Assembly (NCBI RefSeq): GCF_016808095.1 | Contig: NC_068971.1 | Span: 25,688,131 to 25,752,130, forward strand | From: Vigna angularis | Taxonomy: Eukaryota > Streptophyta > Magnoliopsida > Fabales > Fabaceae | Direction of reading: 5' to 3' | DNA length: 64,000 nucleotides | Part shown: in pieces, positions 42,830-55,074 of the stretch | Layout of the letters: the number at the start of each line of letters is the position of its first letter | Numbering within the stretch: position 1 is the first letter of the stretch | Translations under genes and position numbers: made by a program | The notes under the pieces: model-generated | Database searches by the model: none | What the model saw: only the letters and a program-made list of their open reading frames with translations | Told to the model about the DNA's origin: nothing

Positions 42830-45451
42830 TAATGAGTGCATATTTATGCCCACATTTATGCTTTAAAATTTAAATTTTTGATGATATATTTGTGCTTAAA
42901 TGGTTGATTTAAAGAAGATTTGTGATGATTGGATTGATTGTGTTTGGAAATAAAAGGGGCGTAAAAAGTGTGTTTTAGCGCATAAATTATTCTTGAATGT
43001 TCTAATGTTTGTTGAAGCAGCTGAAATATAAGTTTTGTTGGTCCAAATTTTAATTCAAGGCCCAAAATCAGAATTATGAAAATAAGAAATTAGTTTATTC
43101 AATAAAAGGAGGTGAGTGCACCCTTGTTTTTACAAATATACACTCCCAACTCTGAAACAGGCCCAAGAAGACCAAGCCCAAAACATTAAACCTTTTACAC
43201 CCTAAACTTTCTTACACACACCTCTCCTACCACTAACTAGTCAGATTTCACCAGATTATGCCATGTGGCAATCCATCACCAACATACCAAACCGTCCAGA
43301 TGATGCCACATCACTAATCCTTGCACTCACTAGTGAACCAATCAGAACACGCCGCCTCTGCCACATCACCCTCCTCTGCCACATCATCGTCATCTTCCAC
43401 CCACTAAAACCCTAATTCCCAATCCAAACCCTAGCCGCCGTTCCGCTTCCCCCAGGCCATGCGCCGTCAGCCACCGCCGCACCATGTGCCGCCATGAAAT
43501 CGCACAGCAACCACCGTCAACAACCAAGGCTACTGCCATCAAAATCCAGCTCGTCGTCATCATCGCGCAACCTTTCTTCTTCCTCGCGAAACCGCACCAC
43601 CGTTCATCACGCACATCCATGGCAGCCACTAGAGAGCCGCCGCAAGCAGCTCCATTACTCTTCTCATCATCATCTCGCCGGGCAACAATCTTCCTCACGC
43701 CTCACCACTACAGCGCCGTCGCTGCCGCATAAACCCTGGCTCACCATTGTCACAGATCCACCTCCACGCCGCTGCACTGCCAGCGGCTAGTTACTTCCGC
43801 CGCGACGCAAATCACATCAGCCTTCATCGCGAGCAACATCATTGCTCTACCATGCCGTGCCGCCGCAACATCCCCTTCATTAAGCCATTAACGACGACAC
43901 CACTTCCTCCATCTCTGATCGCGATATCTCCCAACCACGATGGCCACCACGCCGCCATTGCCTTCGTTCTCATCCATGGACTTCGCAACCTCCATCATCA
44001 ATGAGAGCCATCTCCTTCGCACAACCTGCACTCAGAAAACCAAGAACCAGAAACGCAAAAACGCGAGCAACGGCACAGAGGAGCAATGCGGCACAGGAGC
44101 TCCCTTTCCCCCCAATTTGAAACCCTAATCTTGGGTGGGAAAGGGGCTGACACGTGTGAGTCCCTCATTGGGCATGCCTCTTTGGTAAAAATTGGTCAAA
44201 ACTGGTCAAACAGATTGGTTCTAGTCAATTAAGGGGTTCTGGTGCAATTTTGGAGAATTCTGAAGGGGCTAAAGTGCAGATAGAAGAAATTTTGGGGCTT
44301 ATGTGTAATTTTGGAAAATTTAGAAAAGCTAAAAGATAAAATTCAGTTGTTGAAATAATTTAATTTGGGAATATCAACAGAAAATATCTTCCAAATAATA
44401 TTATAATTATCTAAATCTTTTAGTTATTTGGAAGATATAAGATAAAAGATTCTGTCAACTGAATATTCAGAGTTCAAGCCCAATCAAGCCCTATATAAAG
44501 AGACCCAAGGGAGGCGGAAATGGGACTTCACTTCATTCATTCATTCACCACTTCTCTCTCTCTTATTTCATCTTGTATTCAACTCCATTCATGGAGAGCT
44601 AAGCATCTAGGGCTATTCTGCTGTAACTCCATTATGGATTCTGAGGTTAGATTGAGTTAATGCAATTGTTTATTTTGATTATTGATTTAAGTTGTTCTCT
44701 CTCTCTATGTCTTTCATCTCTCTATCAAATTAAAAGCAAATATTTTTGCATCATAATGTGTTTGAATCTACATGCATATTGATTATATGAGTTCTAGGGT
44801 TTCTAGGTTTAATTGAGAATCTACTTTGATTTAATTTAGGAACTTTCATATGATTAAATGGATTTTACTATCAATTGAGAATGTACTTTGATTGGTAGTA
44901 ATAATTTCAACTATAATCAATTGAGAATTTACTTTGATTGATTAGCTTTTAATTTGGTTAGGAGATTTAAGAATAGACATGATTAAACACAATAGGATTT
45001 GATTGAGAATGTACTTTGGTTGAATTCATTGTGAATAATCTAGAAAGGTTTTGCATTTGATTTAGAATTTACTTTGGTTAAGTGCATGATCGCTCTCAAA
45101 TTAATTAAGAATGTACTTTAATTAATTTGAAACTTAAATAATAATCAATTGAACAATTATTTGTGAATAACCGATGATGAATCTATCTTGATAAAGCAGT
45201 GGAATTAGCCTATTTCATTATAATCGTTTTTAAGTTTCTTATTTGTTCTTTAAACCTTCTCCAAACATCATTTTTATTCTTGAACATTGCATTGCATTCA
45301 TAAGATTCAAATATTAAAAGGCAATTCCGTATTCGTTGGGAGACGACTCAGGGTTACTTTAACCCTATCTACTTTCTTGAATACTATTTGACAATACTGA
45401 AGTTGCCTTGAAAAGTAGTATTAATTTGATAGCTTCAACGACAACCTATCA
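42830..45451 (+). mobile_element. Solo LTR (2.6 kb) nested in CACTA element B
   Basis: The LTR begins TAATGAGTGCATATTTATG (canonical TG changed to TA) and ends AACGACAACCTATCA. The target duplication ATGAC is exact at 42825-42829 and 45452-45456. A promoter-like CAAT and TATATAAA lie at 44480-44499, followed by a pyrimidine-rich leader. Upstream, about 43390-44110 is a GC-rich segment with long chance frames on both strands. Downstream, six spaced copies of TTGAGAATNTACTTTGATT lie at 44811-45124. No internal retroelement sequence is left. Confidence 0.82.
44811..45124. repeat. Six spaced copies of an ATTGAGAATNTACTTTGATT motif
   Basis: Copies start near 44811, 44872, 44918, 45001, 45060 and 45102, with irregular 42-83 bp spacing. 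They lie downstream of the TATA-like box of the solo LTR, in what would be its transcribed R-U5 part. Confidence 0.85.
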
Positions 45452-46560
45452 ATGACTGTCAGTACATCCTTCGGTAAATCAACGTTACCGAAGGCCCAAA
45501 GGCCATCAGTATTATTCCTTCTGTAATTAACCATTTTACAATAGTGTGTACATGTGTTTCATTACGTAATAACCACACTCATAGCTACCCAATTGGCGTC
45601 GACACTGTAAATTAAATACAAATAATCAAGACTCATTCAATCCAAGGAAAAACAAGATCAGACTATACTCTAGCTAGCCATTGCACCATGTTGCTTTGAT
45701 CAATTTTTCTAAACCAACAAAAAAGCAAATTCCATAAAACCAACAAAACAACCAATTCCACATAAAAATAAAAATAAAAATCACAAAACACAAAAACAAA
45801 GGTCAACTTCCCTTACGTTAGGTGTCATTATTTGCATTTTCTTCCTAGATATAGAGGAACACCCTACAATCTTGAATGAGCTTCCAAAGACCTACAAAAG
45901 GTAGACATTCATTACATCACAATAATCATATAGGAAGAAAATAAAATAGAAAGGAAAACTTATGTTTCTACAAGTTGGAATAATATTAATTAAAAATAAC
46001 TTTTAAATTAGTTACTAAGAATTCACAAATTGTGTACTTACTTATGCAAGAAAGGTGATAAATAGACATCTTTATCGGCTTTTTCAAACATATCTGTTAA
46101 GTATTTTTGCACCTCCTCTGATTTATTTCCTACAATTTAAATGATAATTAGGTCAAGAAATCCATAGATAGTTGCATTTTTTTTCTCGACACAAATGTTA
46201 TGCAAATACCTTCAATATAAACAAATAATGTTACAGTAAATACATGAATGCAATATGATAGTATTTTCATGGTTTGTAAAGATTTACTTACAAATTCCAA
46301 ACTTGTAGAACTGTTGTAGAAAGGAGATCATTACGAATGACAATTTTACAAATATCCCTATGAAATACAAATAAAGTGGTGGTAGCAGTCTTGCATGTGA
46401 GTTCAGGAAGCATATCTATCTCAATAATTTTATTTCTCATTATCACTACCGTTGTACCAAGTTGTTGGAGAGGAGACAATTGTGATTGTGGAAGTGTAAC
46501 AATGTTTAGATGGTAGTAATTGGTGAGAAGACAGCTCAAGCTACTCTTTCTCCACTAACC

Positions 46561-47860
46561 CTCTAAAGTAAACGCTCACAATTCTATTTTTCTATTGATC
46601 ACTTCTTTAATGCCAACCATCCACTCCTACTTTTATGTTATCATTTTTAATTTCTACTTTCTTTAAGATCAATAGTGGAACAACTATATGAAAGCTTTCT
46701 TTTCTTGCTTCATTCATAGTTTTTCAAAATAAACATAAAAACTAGATACTAAAACAGAAAATGAATTATATTAAATGATAAAATATAGGTCCCCAAAATA
46801 ATAAATGATAAAATATAGCATTTAGTTGAGTATGATGAAACGAAGATCATTGTGTTTTCGGTAAAGGTGTGGGTAATCATGGAATACTATATACAAACAG
46901 TACATTATCTCCGTTAATTGGATAACATTTATAAAAAGTAGAGTAAAAGGAACAAAGTGGTTTACAAGATCACGACGATCCCGGTCACTTCTGAACACTG
47001 AAACCTCCTCGAATTTATATGATACTCAGTGGTTATCTCATTAAGTTTTTTGCTTGCAAGCATGTGCATAAACACACAATAAAAATCACACAAAATTATG
47101 AAATCAAACAAAAAAAATAAAAATTGACAATTCAAAATATGTAGATTAGAGAATATCTTTATTTAAATATGTGGTTTAGTGTTGTTTCTGGAGTGTTGAT
47201 TTGAAGTGTATGTTTGAGAAAGGTTAGGGCAACTGAATGATACTAGAATGGTACTAGAATAAAGGTCCTTAAAAATGGTTGCAAGGTGCAACTCATTCTA
47301 CAGGGCACGGGGATAGTCAACAATGAAAACTCACAGGAGATGCAATCAAGAAATACAAACCATTTTTGGAATCAACGTTTTGAACCCTCAACTTCGGAAA
47401 AATCCAAAGGCCACCGCCATTAGGTCAGTCATGATGACCACCGCCACCGTCCTCCGTAACAACAACCTATTCATGCTCGATGAAGGCACTTGGAACAGTT
47501 AAGTTATTAAGAACTAAATCTGGGACTTTTAAAAAGGAGAGTGATAAAAATAGATTAAAGTTTCAAAGAAGGTTATAAGTCATGCTTTTCTGTCACTTAA
47601 TTTCTGCAATTGTGTTTTGAGGATTAAGTATATGTTTGATTCTGTATTATCTTTCTTAATTCTTAATGAGCTTTCTTTTTTAATCTTTTTCCTTGATTTG
47701 TTATATTTTAGGATTGGTTTTGTTTGATATAATGTATGGTTTGTGGTTGCAGATATGTGCATGAAATCCTTGTGAAGCAAATCCTTTTTCTTTTATCAAC
47801 AATAAATACATTTAAACACCTTGAATTCCAATGTTGGAGATTTTTGAAACATTGCATTAA
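46561..47860. other. AT-rich DNA with a short GC-rich patch
   Basis: No gene supported. A patch at 47400-47500 (AAAGGCCACCGCCATTAGG and following) is GC-rich and could be captured genic sequence belonging to CACTA element D, but I see no element end. Confidence 0.35.
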
Positions 47861-47937
47861 TAATAAAATATTATTTATTATCTATCTCTAGCTTCAGATT
47901 GATGATATATAAAAGAAGAGCTAGGATTCATAACAGC

Positions 47938-48697
47938 AAATATTTTCTTACTTTGCACTTACCTGTTGAATAATTGTTATTTTATCATAACATTTTATTT
48001 ATATTTATTCTTATTATATTAACATAATATTTTATTATTAAAACTTACATATCATATACATATAATGTTGTATAAAATTTTAATTTTGGATAGTTTAATT
48101 TGAAATTATAAAGTACTTAATCCTTATTTAAAGGATAGTTTTTTTCCTGGAATATAAAACTAAAACATAAAAGATGTGCAGATTTTATGATGTGAAATAT
48201 TCAAAATTATTTTCAATTCGTTGACAAGAGTAATATATAATTTGTAAAGGTTGAATTGACTTTCAACATGATCTTGAGTAGAAAGTTTATTTTTATGAAA
48301 AAATTAATCAACTTGATTTTAGTATAAAATTCAATAGGTGAAACCAACAATACATAGATAATAAAATATTATATACTACTTTTAAGTAATCATTTTATAT
48401 CTAAACATTAATTAATGATATTTAAAAGGACAATCAGATTTAGATATGGTAAATTTTTTCTTACTTTTACATACCTTTTGAATAATTATTATTTTATCAT
48501 AAAATTTTATTTATATTTATTCTTATTATGTTAATATAATATTTTAATATTAAAACTTAATATCATATCTCTACATATATAATGATATATAAAATTTTAA
48601 CTTTGGACAACTTAGTTTCAAATTATAAAGTAATTAATCTTTCTTTAATGGGTAGTTTATTTTTTTCCTAAAATATAAAGCTAAAGAATAAAAGATG
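47938..48697. repeat. Direct duplication of about 240 bp
   Basis: The segment 47938-48176 recurs with moderate divergence at 48451-48697, about 515 bp apart. Both copies run from a TTTTTTCTTAC-like start through TTTATTTATATTTATTCTT to AAAAGATG. The second copy stops where a retroelement LTR begins. Confidence 0.8.
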
Positions 48698-49985
48698 TAA
48701 AACCCCAGAAAAATGGTATTTTAGAAGTGATGGTAGTCCAAAAATAGTGAGACTCGATTATTTTAATATTAAATGGTTTTATTATAAATAGTTTTGTTAT
48801 AAACGAGTTTCATTATTTTAAAACGTACCATCTCTCTAGAAATCACTTTTCTAGAGTTCTCTACTTTCTCTCTAAGAGTTTTTGATCTCAAGTCATTTAT
48901 TTGACGAGGTGCCTAAACGATAACAGCGTCAAGGTCTACAACCTCAATTGATCAATTCATTGTTTAGAGCAAGTAAGTCAAAAACCCTTTTCTTTGGTAT
49001 TCTACGGTTCTTGATCATGCACGATGTTTCTATTTTGCATGGATCAAGACTCTCTCTTCTTTGTTTCTTGGTTCAATTAAGGTTCTAAGGTTTCTCTTTA
49101 ATCGCCAATCGATGATTTGTAGGTGTTTATAGAAATTCCTTGCGGTGCAAGCCTCGATCTGGGTATTTCTAGAGCTGTGCGAGTTGGATAGAGGTAAGGG
49201 AAGCTAGATAATTGCTTTTAATTGAAGTATGTGGTGTGAGTTTGATGATATATGAGGATTTAACTGTTTAGCTGAAAAATGTTGTTTTATTTTAGTAATA
49301 ATTTAAGTAATTGGGTGAAATTCATGTTTTGTATGTTGATGGATGTTGTAAACATGTGGAATCTATTGTGTGTATGTTTGTGATGTTGAAATTGATGTTG
49401 ATGAAGTGAATTGTCTTAATTGAACTGTTAAAGGAAAAGAGTAATCTTGGTTGTTGGTTATGAATTGGTTTGAGTCATATTTAATACTTTGTTTGGTAGA
49501 AAATTCAGTTAGGAGTGAGTGGTGGTGATTGTGTAGAGTTAACCTTGATTCTAGAACTCAAACTAAAGAAGTGAAATAGTGAAAACGTGAGTTAAAGGTT
49601 ATGTGTTCAAATGGTCAGTTTGGAGAGTTTTGGTAAGTCATTTGGGATTTGTTAAAGCCCTTAAGTTACTTGAAATTGTACCATAAGTGGTAGAATTCAA
49701 TTTGAGTCTCTAAGTTGAGCTTTTGTGAGTTTTTGATTGAGATCTTGTAGCTACTTGTTTAGATTGATGGTAGAAGGGTTTAGACAAACTTAGTTAAGTT
49801 TAATTAAGTATATAACACAATCAAGGAGAGTTAGAAGTTGAGAAAAATAGTTAGAATTGGTATAGGTTGCGTAATTCTGCATAATTTCGTGTTGCAAATT
49901 ATGCAGACTTGCTGAGCGAATCCACTCGCTCATCGAGTGGTGGTAGAGGTGGATGTTCTGTCAGAGGACTTTCGCTTAACGAATG

Positions 49986-50741
49986 TGATGGAAGACCATC
50001 AAGGAATCACATTGGACCTCTTACTAGAGCCATGGCAAGGAAGATTCAAGAAGAAGAAGGATCACCTAACATTTTACTTCTTTGGAAGGTTACTTATAAA
50101 AATCCTTCTTTTCTTAACTAAAGCACTTATACTTTGTTTTGTAGGGACTAATAAAGCTTGGAGACCATGATTGAGCCATCCAAGAAGTTAATTCAATAAA
50201 GGAAAGCAAAGGAGCCAAAAAGGGAAGTTGATTGCGGAATGGAAATACATAAGCATTTTTCACCCTAGAGAAGACCATTCCACGTGACTTGGCTGACTTG
50301 GAATGAGGCATGAACCTTGCTCGCTAAGCTGGAATGAGGCATGGACCTTGCTGGATCAAAATGCAAGTGCCTCCTATGTTAAATAATTTGAATTTAGGAG
50401 GGAATTAAATCAGAAACGAGGCTCCTCTTCACCTATAAATAAGAGGGCCACCTCTTTGTATTTTCTCACTTTTGAGCTTAATGATATGCTGCAGAATTTG
50501 CTTTCCAGCTTTTGTGCTCTTAAGTCACCTCTGATTTACTACTTCTTCTCCCTTCCTCAAGCTTCCTTCCTCTGTAGGAAGGCCCTCTGTGCTGTGAGGC
50601 TTCACTCATACACCTCTCCTCCATTAAAACATTTCAAACATCTCACTGTTTTCATCATTCCGTTGCACCTTCTTCCACTGCTGATTTCTTCTGGTCTGGA
50701 GCTTCTGCCTGCATGATTCCAACTGGGATTAGTCTCCATCA
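49986..50741 (+). repeat. Chromovirus 5' LTR
   Basis: It starts TGATGGAAGACCAT and ends TTAGTCTCCATCA. The promoter-like TATAAAT is at 50434-50440. It differs from the 3' LTR at roughly two dozen of 756 positions by my hand comparison, about 3 percent, with no length difference. Confidence 0.95.
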
Positions 50742-50743
50742 AG

Positions 50744-50756
50744 TGGTATCATGAGC
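50744..50756 (+). other. Primer binding site
   Basis: TGGTATCATGAGC begins two bases after the 5' LTR. It resembles the plant initiator methionine tRNA 3' end complement, with one extra base. Confidence 0.8.
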
Positions 50757-53227
50757 TTAGGTCATCCACGCACCAAGAGCTAAGCTATTCCTCCATCTTT
50801 GCACTCTATTTCTGCATTATGTTGTGCTTTCTGTTTCAGTTTTTCAGTTTCTGTTTTGAGTATTTTTTTGCTTATGTTTTGCTTTTTCTAGTCATTAATT
50901 TCGTGTTTCCTGTTGCTGTGTTGTGTTTCCAGTGTTCATACATGTTTGTTTTTCATTTTAATCGGTGAAACTTCATTGCTTATGTCTCTTCCAGCTTTAT
51001 TTTTCAATTCCAGTTATGTTTTAGTCTTGTGCATTCCATATTTGTAGTTTTAATTCTGTTTCAGTTTGGTTTTCTGTTCTGCTGGTTTTTTATTTTGGTT
51101 TGCTTGAGTTTGGAGTACTGGAAAAGCTTTAAATCAACCAAATAAGGTAATGAGAACATGTTCTAGCCTTGGTGATAGAAGCAAAAGCACTATGAACTAA
51201 TTCTGGTTTCAAATTTGCTCAAGAAATTCAAATCTGGTTTTCAAATTTGAAATCTGTTTCAGCTGGTTTTATTTGATTCTGCTAGTTGGCACAAATTTGT
51301 TTATTGTTATTGGAAGTGGATAAAGGTGTGGCAGACCATTAAAAGCAAGGAAATGCATCTAGCATAGCTTGGTTGCCTTAAAAACCAGTAGCCTTTGCTG
51401 TCTAGTTTTTCTGTTCTAGCTTTTCACCATGCTGTCACATCTTGTTTGGTTTATATTGAGTTTAATCATACTAAGTACTGTAATTCTAGCTTAGTTCTGT
51501 GTATTGACACTTCTTTGAGTCACTTTTTCTTTGCTGTCCATCTTTGAATCCTTGGAAAACTGAATTTGGTTGGTTTAATTGATGTATTTTACTGCATAAT
51601 TTGATATAGCAGAGGTGATTTTCGGAATCTGTTGTTTCTGTGCTTTTGGAAAGCTTAAGCAAGTCTAAATTGATGATTGAAAGTTGCTCATACTATTCAT
51701 TTGGTCAAAAATTAGTTGATATGCAGATTTACATCTTGAACCAACATTTTTTAAATTAAATTGGAAGTGAACCAGTGATTTTTGGTTGGAATTATTTTCT
51801 GAGTTGTTTAAGAGTTTGAACATGCTTAAAATCATCAAGCAAAGTTGTTTGGTCATTCACATGAGCTGTTGAATCTCTTCCATTCGTTTTTGGGTTCAAA
51901 ACCACCATTTCAGTCACTTTTTTTGGTGCAGACTACTGTTACAACCACTGTTTTGGTATTGTTGTGCAGAATTATTTTTGGATTGTAGCATGAGTTGGTT
52001 CATTGTTTTTGATTGGAAATTAATGATAAAAATAAGTCAGAACAAGTGTTAAAAAGCCTGTTGAACCGTGCAATCCAGTTTCAAGCAGTTAAAAACCCCA
52101 AAACACAAAATCTGGTTTTCATTGGGGCATTTTAACAAACACTTTGGTAAAATATCAAACAGTTTGGTCTGGATGAGTTTGTGATCTGCTATTTTCGTTT
52201 TTGTTGCTTTCATAATATGTTCTAGTGCCATTATTAGGTTCCTTTTGAGTTCTTTCTGTTATTCCATCCCTGTCCTTATTTGATTTCCACATTCTTGGCT
52301 TCCAAATTGTCAAACATTCAAAAATCTGGTTTGAAATTTGGTGCAGTTTGCTAATTTTGTTTGGTGTGTTTTGAGTGGAATCTTGAGGTGTTGTGGTCGC
52401 TATTGTGAGGCATCCAGAAGTAGAAACCTTCACCTACTGAGGTAGCATATTAGGAAGTGAAAATGGGACTGAAGTGGGAACAAAAAGGGAGCTTTTGAGC
52501 TGCTGCAACTCTGATGTTCCAGCAGCTAAAAATACACCAAAAAAGCTTGAAGTGTAACCTGTTTTGGAGTAGCAATCTACAGCAGCAAGAGAGTGAAGAT
52601 TACGTTAGTTTTAGGCCTTATTTTAAGTTTGTTTACATCACATATCACGGAACCTTTACTGTTTAAAGTTGATATTTTGTTTGACTAAGTGACTTGGGAA
52701 AATGCTCTGGAAGCAAATCCAAGATCACATTTAAACATTGTAATAGTGCAATTTCGTTTTCCTAGTGTGGAAGTGTGTCAAGGGGCTCCAAGTGTCACTT
52801 GTACTTTCACTTAGGGTCGTCTAACATTTACATTTTGCATCTTTATTGCTTTCTTTAAATTGCTTGATTGATCTTTTGTTTTAAGTCTCCGTGGTATATA
52901 GGATTGCATAGCATATAGCTAAACCTTCTTTTGGTTTTTAGGAGCATTTAATTACCAATTGAAAATATTTTGAAGAATTTCTACTTAGAAACTAAGGTAA
53001 AAGATAACTCTAAGGAAACTCTGGCTAAGGAAGAACTTGGTTTCTAAGTTTGTCCAATTGTGACTCACCTCTTCTTCTTGGGAGCTACTTGGAAACATTT
53101 TTTACCTCTAGAATCTCTTTTGAAAATTTTCACCAAAAACAAGGAAAGTTTGTGAAAATCTTTTCACTCATTACTTGTGCAAGTCTTTGAAAACCTTGTG
53201 AAAATCATTTCTACATACTTGTCAAGA
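50757..53227 (+). other. Untranslated leader of the chromovirus
   Basis: About 2.5 kb of T-rich sequence between primer site and gag, with no credible coding frame on either strand. Long leaders are usual in plant Ty3/gypsy elements. Confidence 0.7.
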
Positions 53228-54481
53228 ATGAGTCAATCTAGTGTCCAAGGGAGTGTAAGACCTAAAAGTGAGAGCTTACAACTAAGAGAGGAATTTGAGA
53301 AAAAGTTCCAACAAAGGGACAAAGAGATTATTGAGCTCAAGGATATCATTGGTCAACTTTTGATCAATCAAGACAAGGGTAAAAGGAAAGAAGGGTCTAC
53401 ACATAGAAAAAGAGAATACCTTGGAGATACATCCTCTCCACCTAGTGAACCTGAGCATTATAGTAGTCATCACAATGATGAGAACTATCAAATACCTCCT
53501 AGGAGAAATCATAGAATGAGAGAGCATCACCCAAGGGAACCCAAGATTGATCTTCCTCCTTTCCATGGAAAAGATGATGTGGAAGAATATCCAGAATGGG
53601 AGTTGAAAGTTGAGCAATTGTTTGAGTGTCACCAAATAGATGATGAGAGGAGAGTAATTATGGCCTCTTTAAGCTTTCAAGGTTATGACTTATATTGGTG
53701 GATAGCCTTGGTCAAAGATCTAATATTGAGAAACCTACCTTCCATTAGGTATTGGAATGAGTTAAGGTCTTCCTTAAGAAGAAGGCATGTGCCATCTTAC
53801 TATGATAGGAAGTTAATGGACAAGCTCCATAAACTCCAACAAAGAAACATGAGTGTTGAAGAATATAGGCAGAAAATGGAGTTACTCATGTTGAGAGTTG
53901 GGATAAGAGAGGAACCAAGGATAACAATTGCTAGGTTCCAAAGTGGACTTAATTATGACATAAGAGATAAGGTAGAACTCTTAACTTACAATGATCTCAA
54001 TGAATTATTCCAACTTTGTGTGAGGATGGAGCAACAACTCAAGAGGAAAAGCTCCAATAGAAAGGACTACCCTACTAGTTCTAGTCATAAGAAATAATAC
54101 AAGAGGGAGGGTAGTCTATCTAAGTTAAGGTATGATGGGTCTAGGGAAAGAGAGAGAGAAAAAGAAAAGGTTAAAGAACCTTCAAGAGACCATAAAAGTA
54201 AGGAGACTAAGTGCTTTAGATGTGGAGAAAAAGGGAACTATGCATCTGAGTGTCGAAATAGAAGGTCAACTTACATTCTTGAGCATGAGAGTGACAGTCA
54301 GGGTTCTTCATATAGTGAATATGAAACACCTATTTCTGAAGAAGAAGAAGCTTTACCTTATGATGGTGACTTACTCATGGTAAGAAGACTACTTGAAAAT
54401 AAACATGTGGAGCTAGAACAGTCACAAAGAGAGAATCTATTCCACACAAGGTGTAAAGTTTTTGAAAGACATGTTCAATGA
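53228..54481 (+). pseudogene. Retrotransposon gag, broken
   Basis: The frame from the ATG at 53228 (MSQSS) is open for 289 codons, then hits TAA at 54095-54097, and continues in the same frame to TGA at 54479-54481. It has an N-terminal coiled-coil-like stretch (about residues 15-50), a charged linker, and the gag capsid-type core including LYWW and SVEEYRQKMELL. After the TAA stop comes the nucleocapsid zinc knuckle CFRCGEKGNYASEC, in which the expected His is Tyr (a CAT to TAT change). Gag would form the particle that packages element RNA. The stop would remove the zinc knuckle. Confidence 0.88.
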
Positions 54482-54962
54482 TTGTGGATAGTTGCTCTTG
54501 TTGCAATTGTTGTAGTTCAAGAATGGTAGAGAAGCTAGGCTTAACTACTATTCCTCATCCTAAACCTTATAAACTTCAATGGATCAAGGAGGATGAAGGA
54601 ATAATAGTTAAAGAACAAGTAAGTGTACCCATTTTCATTGGAAATATGAAGACCAAATTGTTTGTGATATAGTCCCAATGGAAGCTGGGCACATATTACT
54701 TAGAAGGCCTTGGCAATTTGATAAGCAAGCTCTACATGATGGAGTCACCAATAAAATCACCATTCAACACAAGGGAAAGAAAATTGTTTTGTGTCCTTCT
54801 ACACCTTCACAAGTAAGAGAGGACCAAATAATTCTTAAGAAGAAGTTGGATGGAGAGAAGAAAAAGGAAAATAGGAAAGAGAAAAAGGAGAAGAATATGA
54901 GTTTGGTAAACAAAGCCTCAACCAAAGAAGTTGTCCAACCTCAAACCTTAAAAGTTTCTTAA
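54478..54962 (+). pseudogene. Retrotransposon protease region, broken
   Basis: In a different frame from gag, the sequence reads VDSCSC followed by MVEKLGL. This position corresponds to the aspartic protease active-site region, but no normal D-S/T-G triad is present. A stop at 54670-54672 and a frame change follow, then a Lys/Glu-rich linker to 54962. The protease cannot be functional. The assignment rests on position between gag and RT and on the flanking motif. Confidence 0.65.
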
Positions 54963-55074
54963 AATCTTTTGCTTGGACAACCTCATTTTCTTCTCTATTG
55001 CAAACAGGCACTTGTTTTAGTAAATTATGAACTTGGTTCTCTAACAAAGGGGTTGCAAAAACTTTTAAAAGAAT

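Larger units (their letters stand above)
41565..45546. mobile_element. CACTA-like element B, inserted in element D
   Basis: The left end AACTACAAAAAAAAAG is one base away from CACTACAAAA, and the right end is TTTTACAATAGTG. Subterminal repeats related to ACCGACGG / CCGTCGGTAA occur at 41590-41705 and 45455-45535, the same motif as in CACTA element A. TGTACA stands near both borders (41558-41563 and 45547-45552), but a canonical adjacent 3-bp duplication is not clear. The interior has GC-rich gene-like DNA (41830-42080), a threefold 182-bp repeat and a solo LTR. No transposase is visible. Confidence 0.7.
41381..46539 (-). pseudogene. Ulp1-like cysteine protease (C48) gene of a CACTA element, broken
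   Basis: Reading the minus strand from high to low coordinates gives exon traces at about 46539-46292, 46129-46042 (YLTDMFEKADKDVYLSPFLH), 45891-45817 (25 codons, GCSSISRKKMQ), 45604-45547 plus 41563-41534 (QLGSYECGYYVMKHM, then IIDSWNK) and 41458-41381 (IFNNSSS to a TAA stop). Splice-like GT/AG borders flank most of them. The Q-x5-C-G-Y-Y block is the catalytic Gln/Cys region of Ulp1/SENP-type peptidases, and the preceding and following blocks are in the order seen in transposon-borne Ulp1 genes. I could not find the exon with the catalytic His, exon phases do not all agree, and a one-base shift follows the Cys block. A 4-kb CACTA element sits within that exon. The gene is therefore dead. 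The Ulp1 identity rests on motif recognition by eye. Confidence 0.62.
40760..46560 (-). mobile_element. CACTA element D remnant with Ulp1-like gene
   Basis: The left terminus is CACTAATACATAAATG at 40760. It is followed to about 41150 by many TATTATGACA / TGTCATAATA repeats in both orientations, typical of CACTA subterminal DNA. Exons of a Ulp1-like protease gene on the minus strand follow, which fits CACTA elements that carry such a second gene. I did not find the right terminus, so the end given is only the limit of recognised coding traces. A second CACTA element (41565-45546) is inserted in it. Confidence 0.65.

Noticed and set aside
43390..44128. Overlapping Ser/Pro/His-rich frames on both strands
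   Set aside because: GC-rich segment inside a solo LTR. All frames are open by composition and none has a domain.
41558..45552. TGTACA at both borders of CACTA B as its target duplication
   Set aside because: CACTA elements make 3-bp duplications directly next to the ends. The left copy is offset by one base and the hexamer is palindromic, so it may be chance.
53282..53635. 117-codon frame antisense to gag
   Set aside because: Shadow of the real gag frame.
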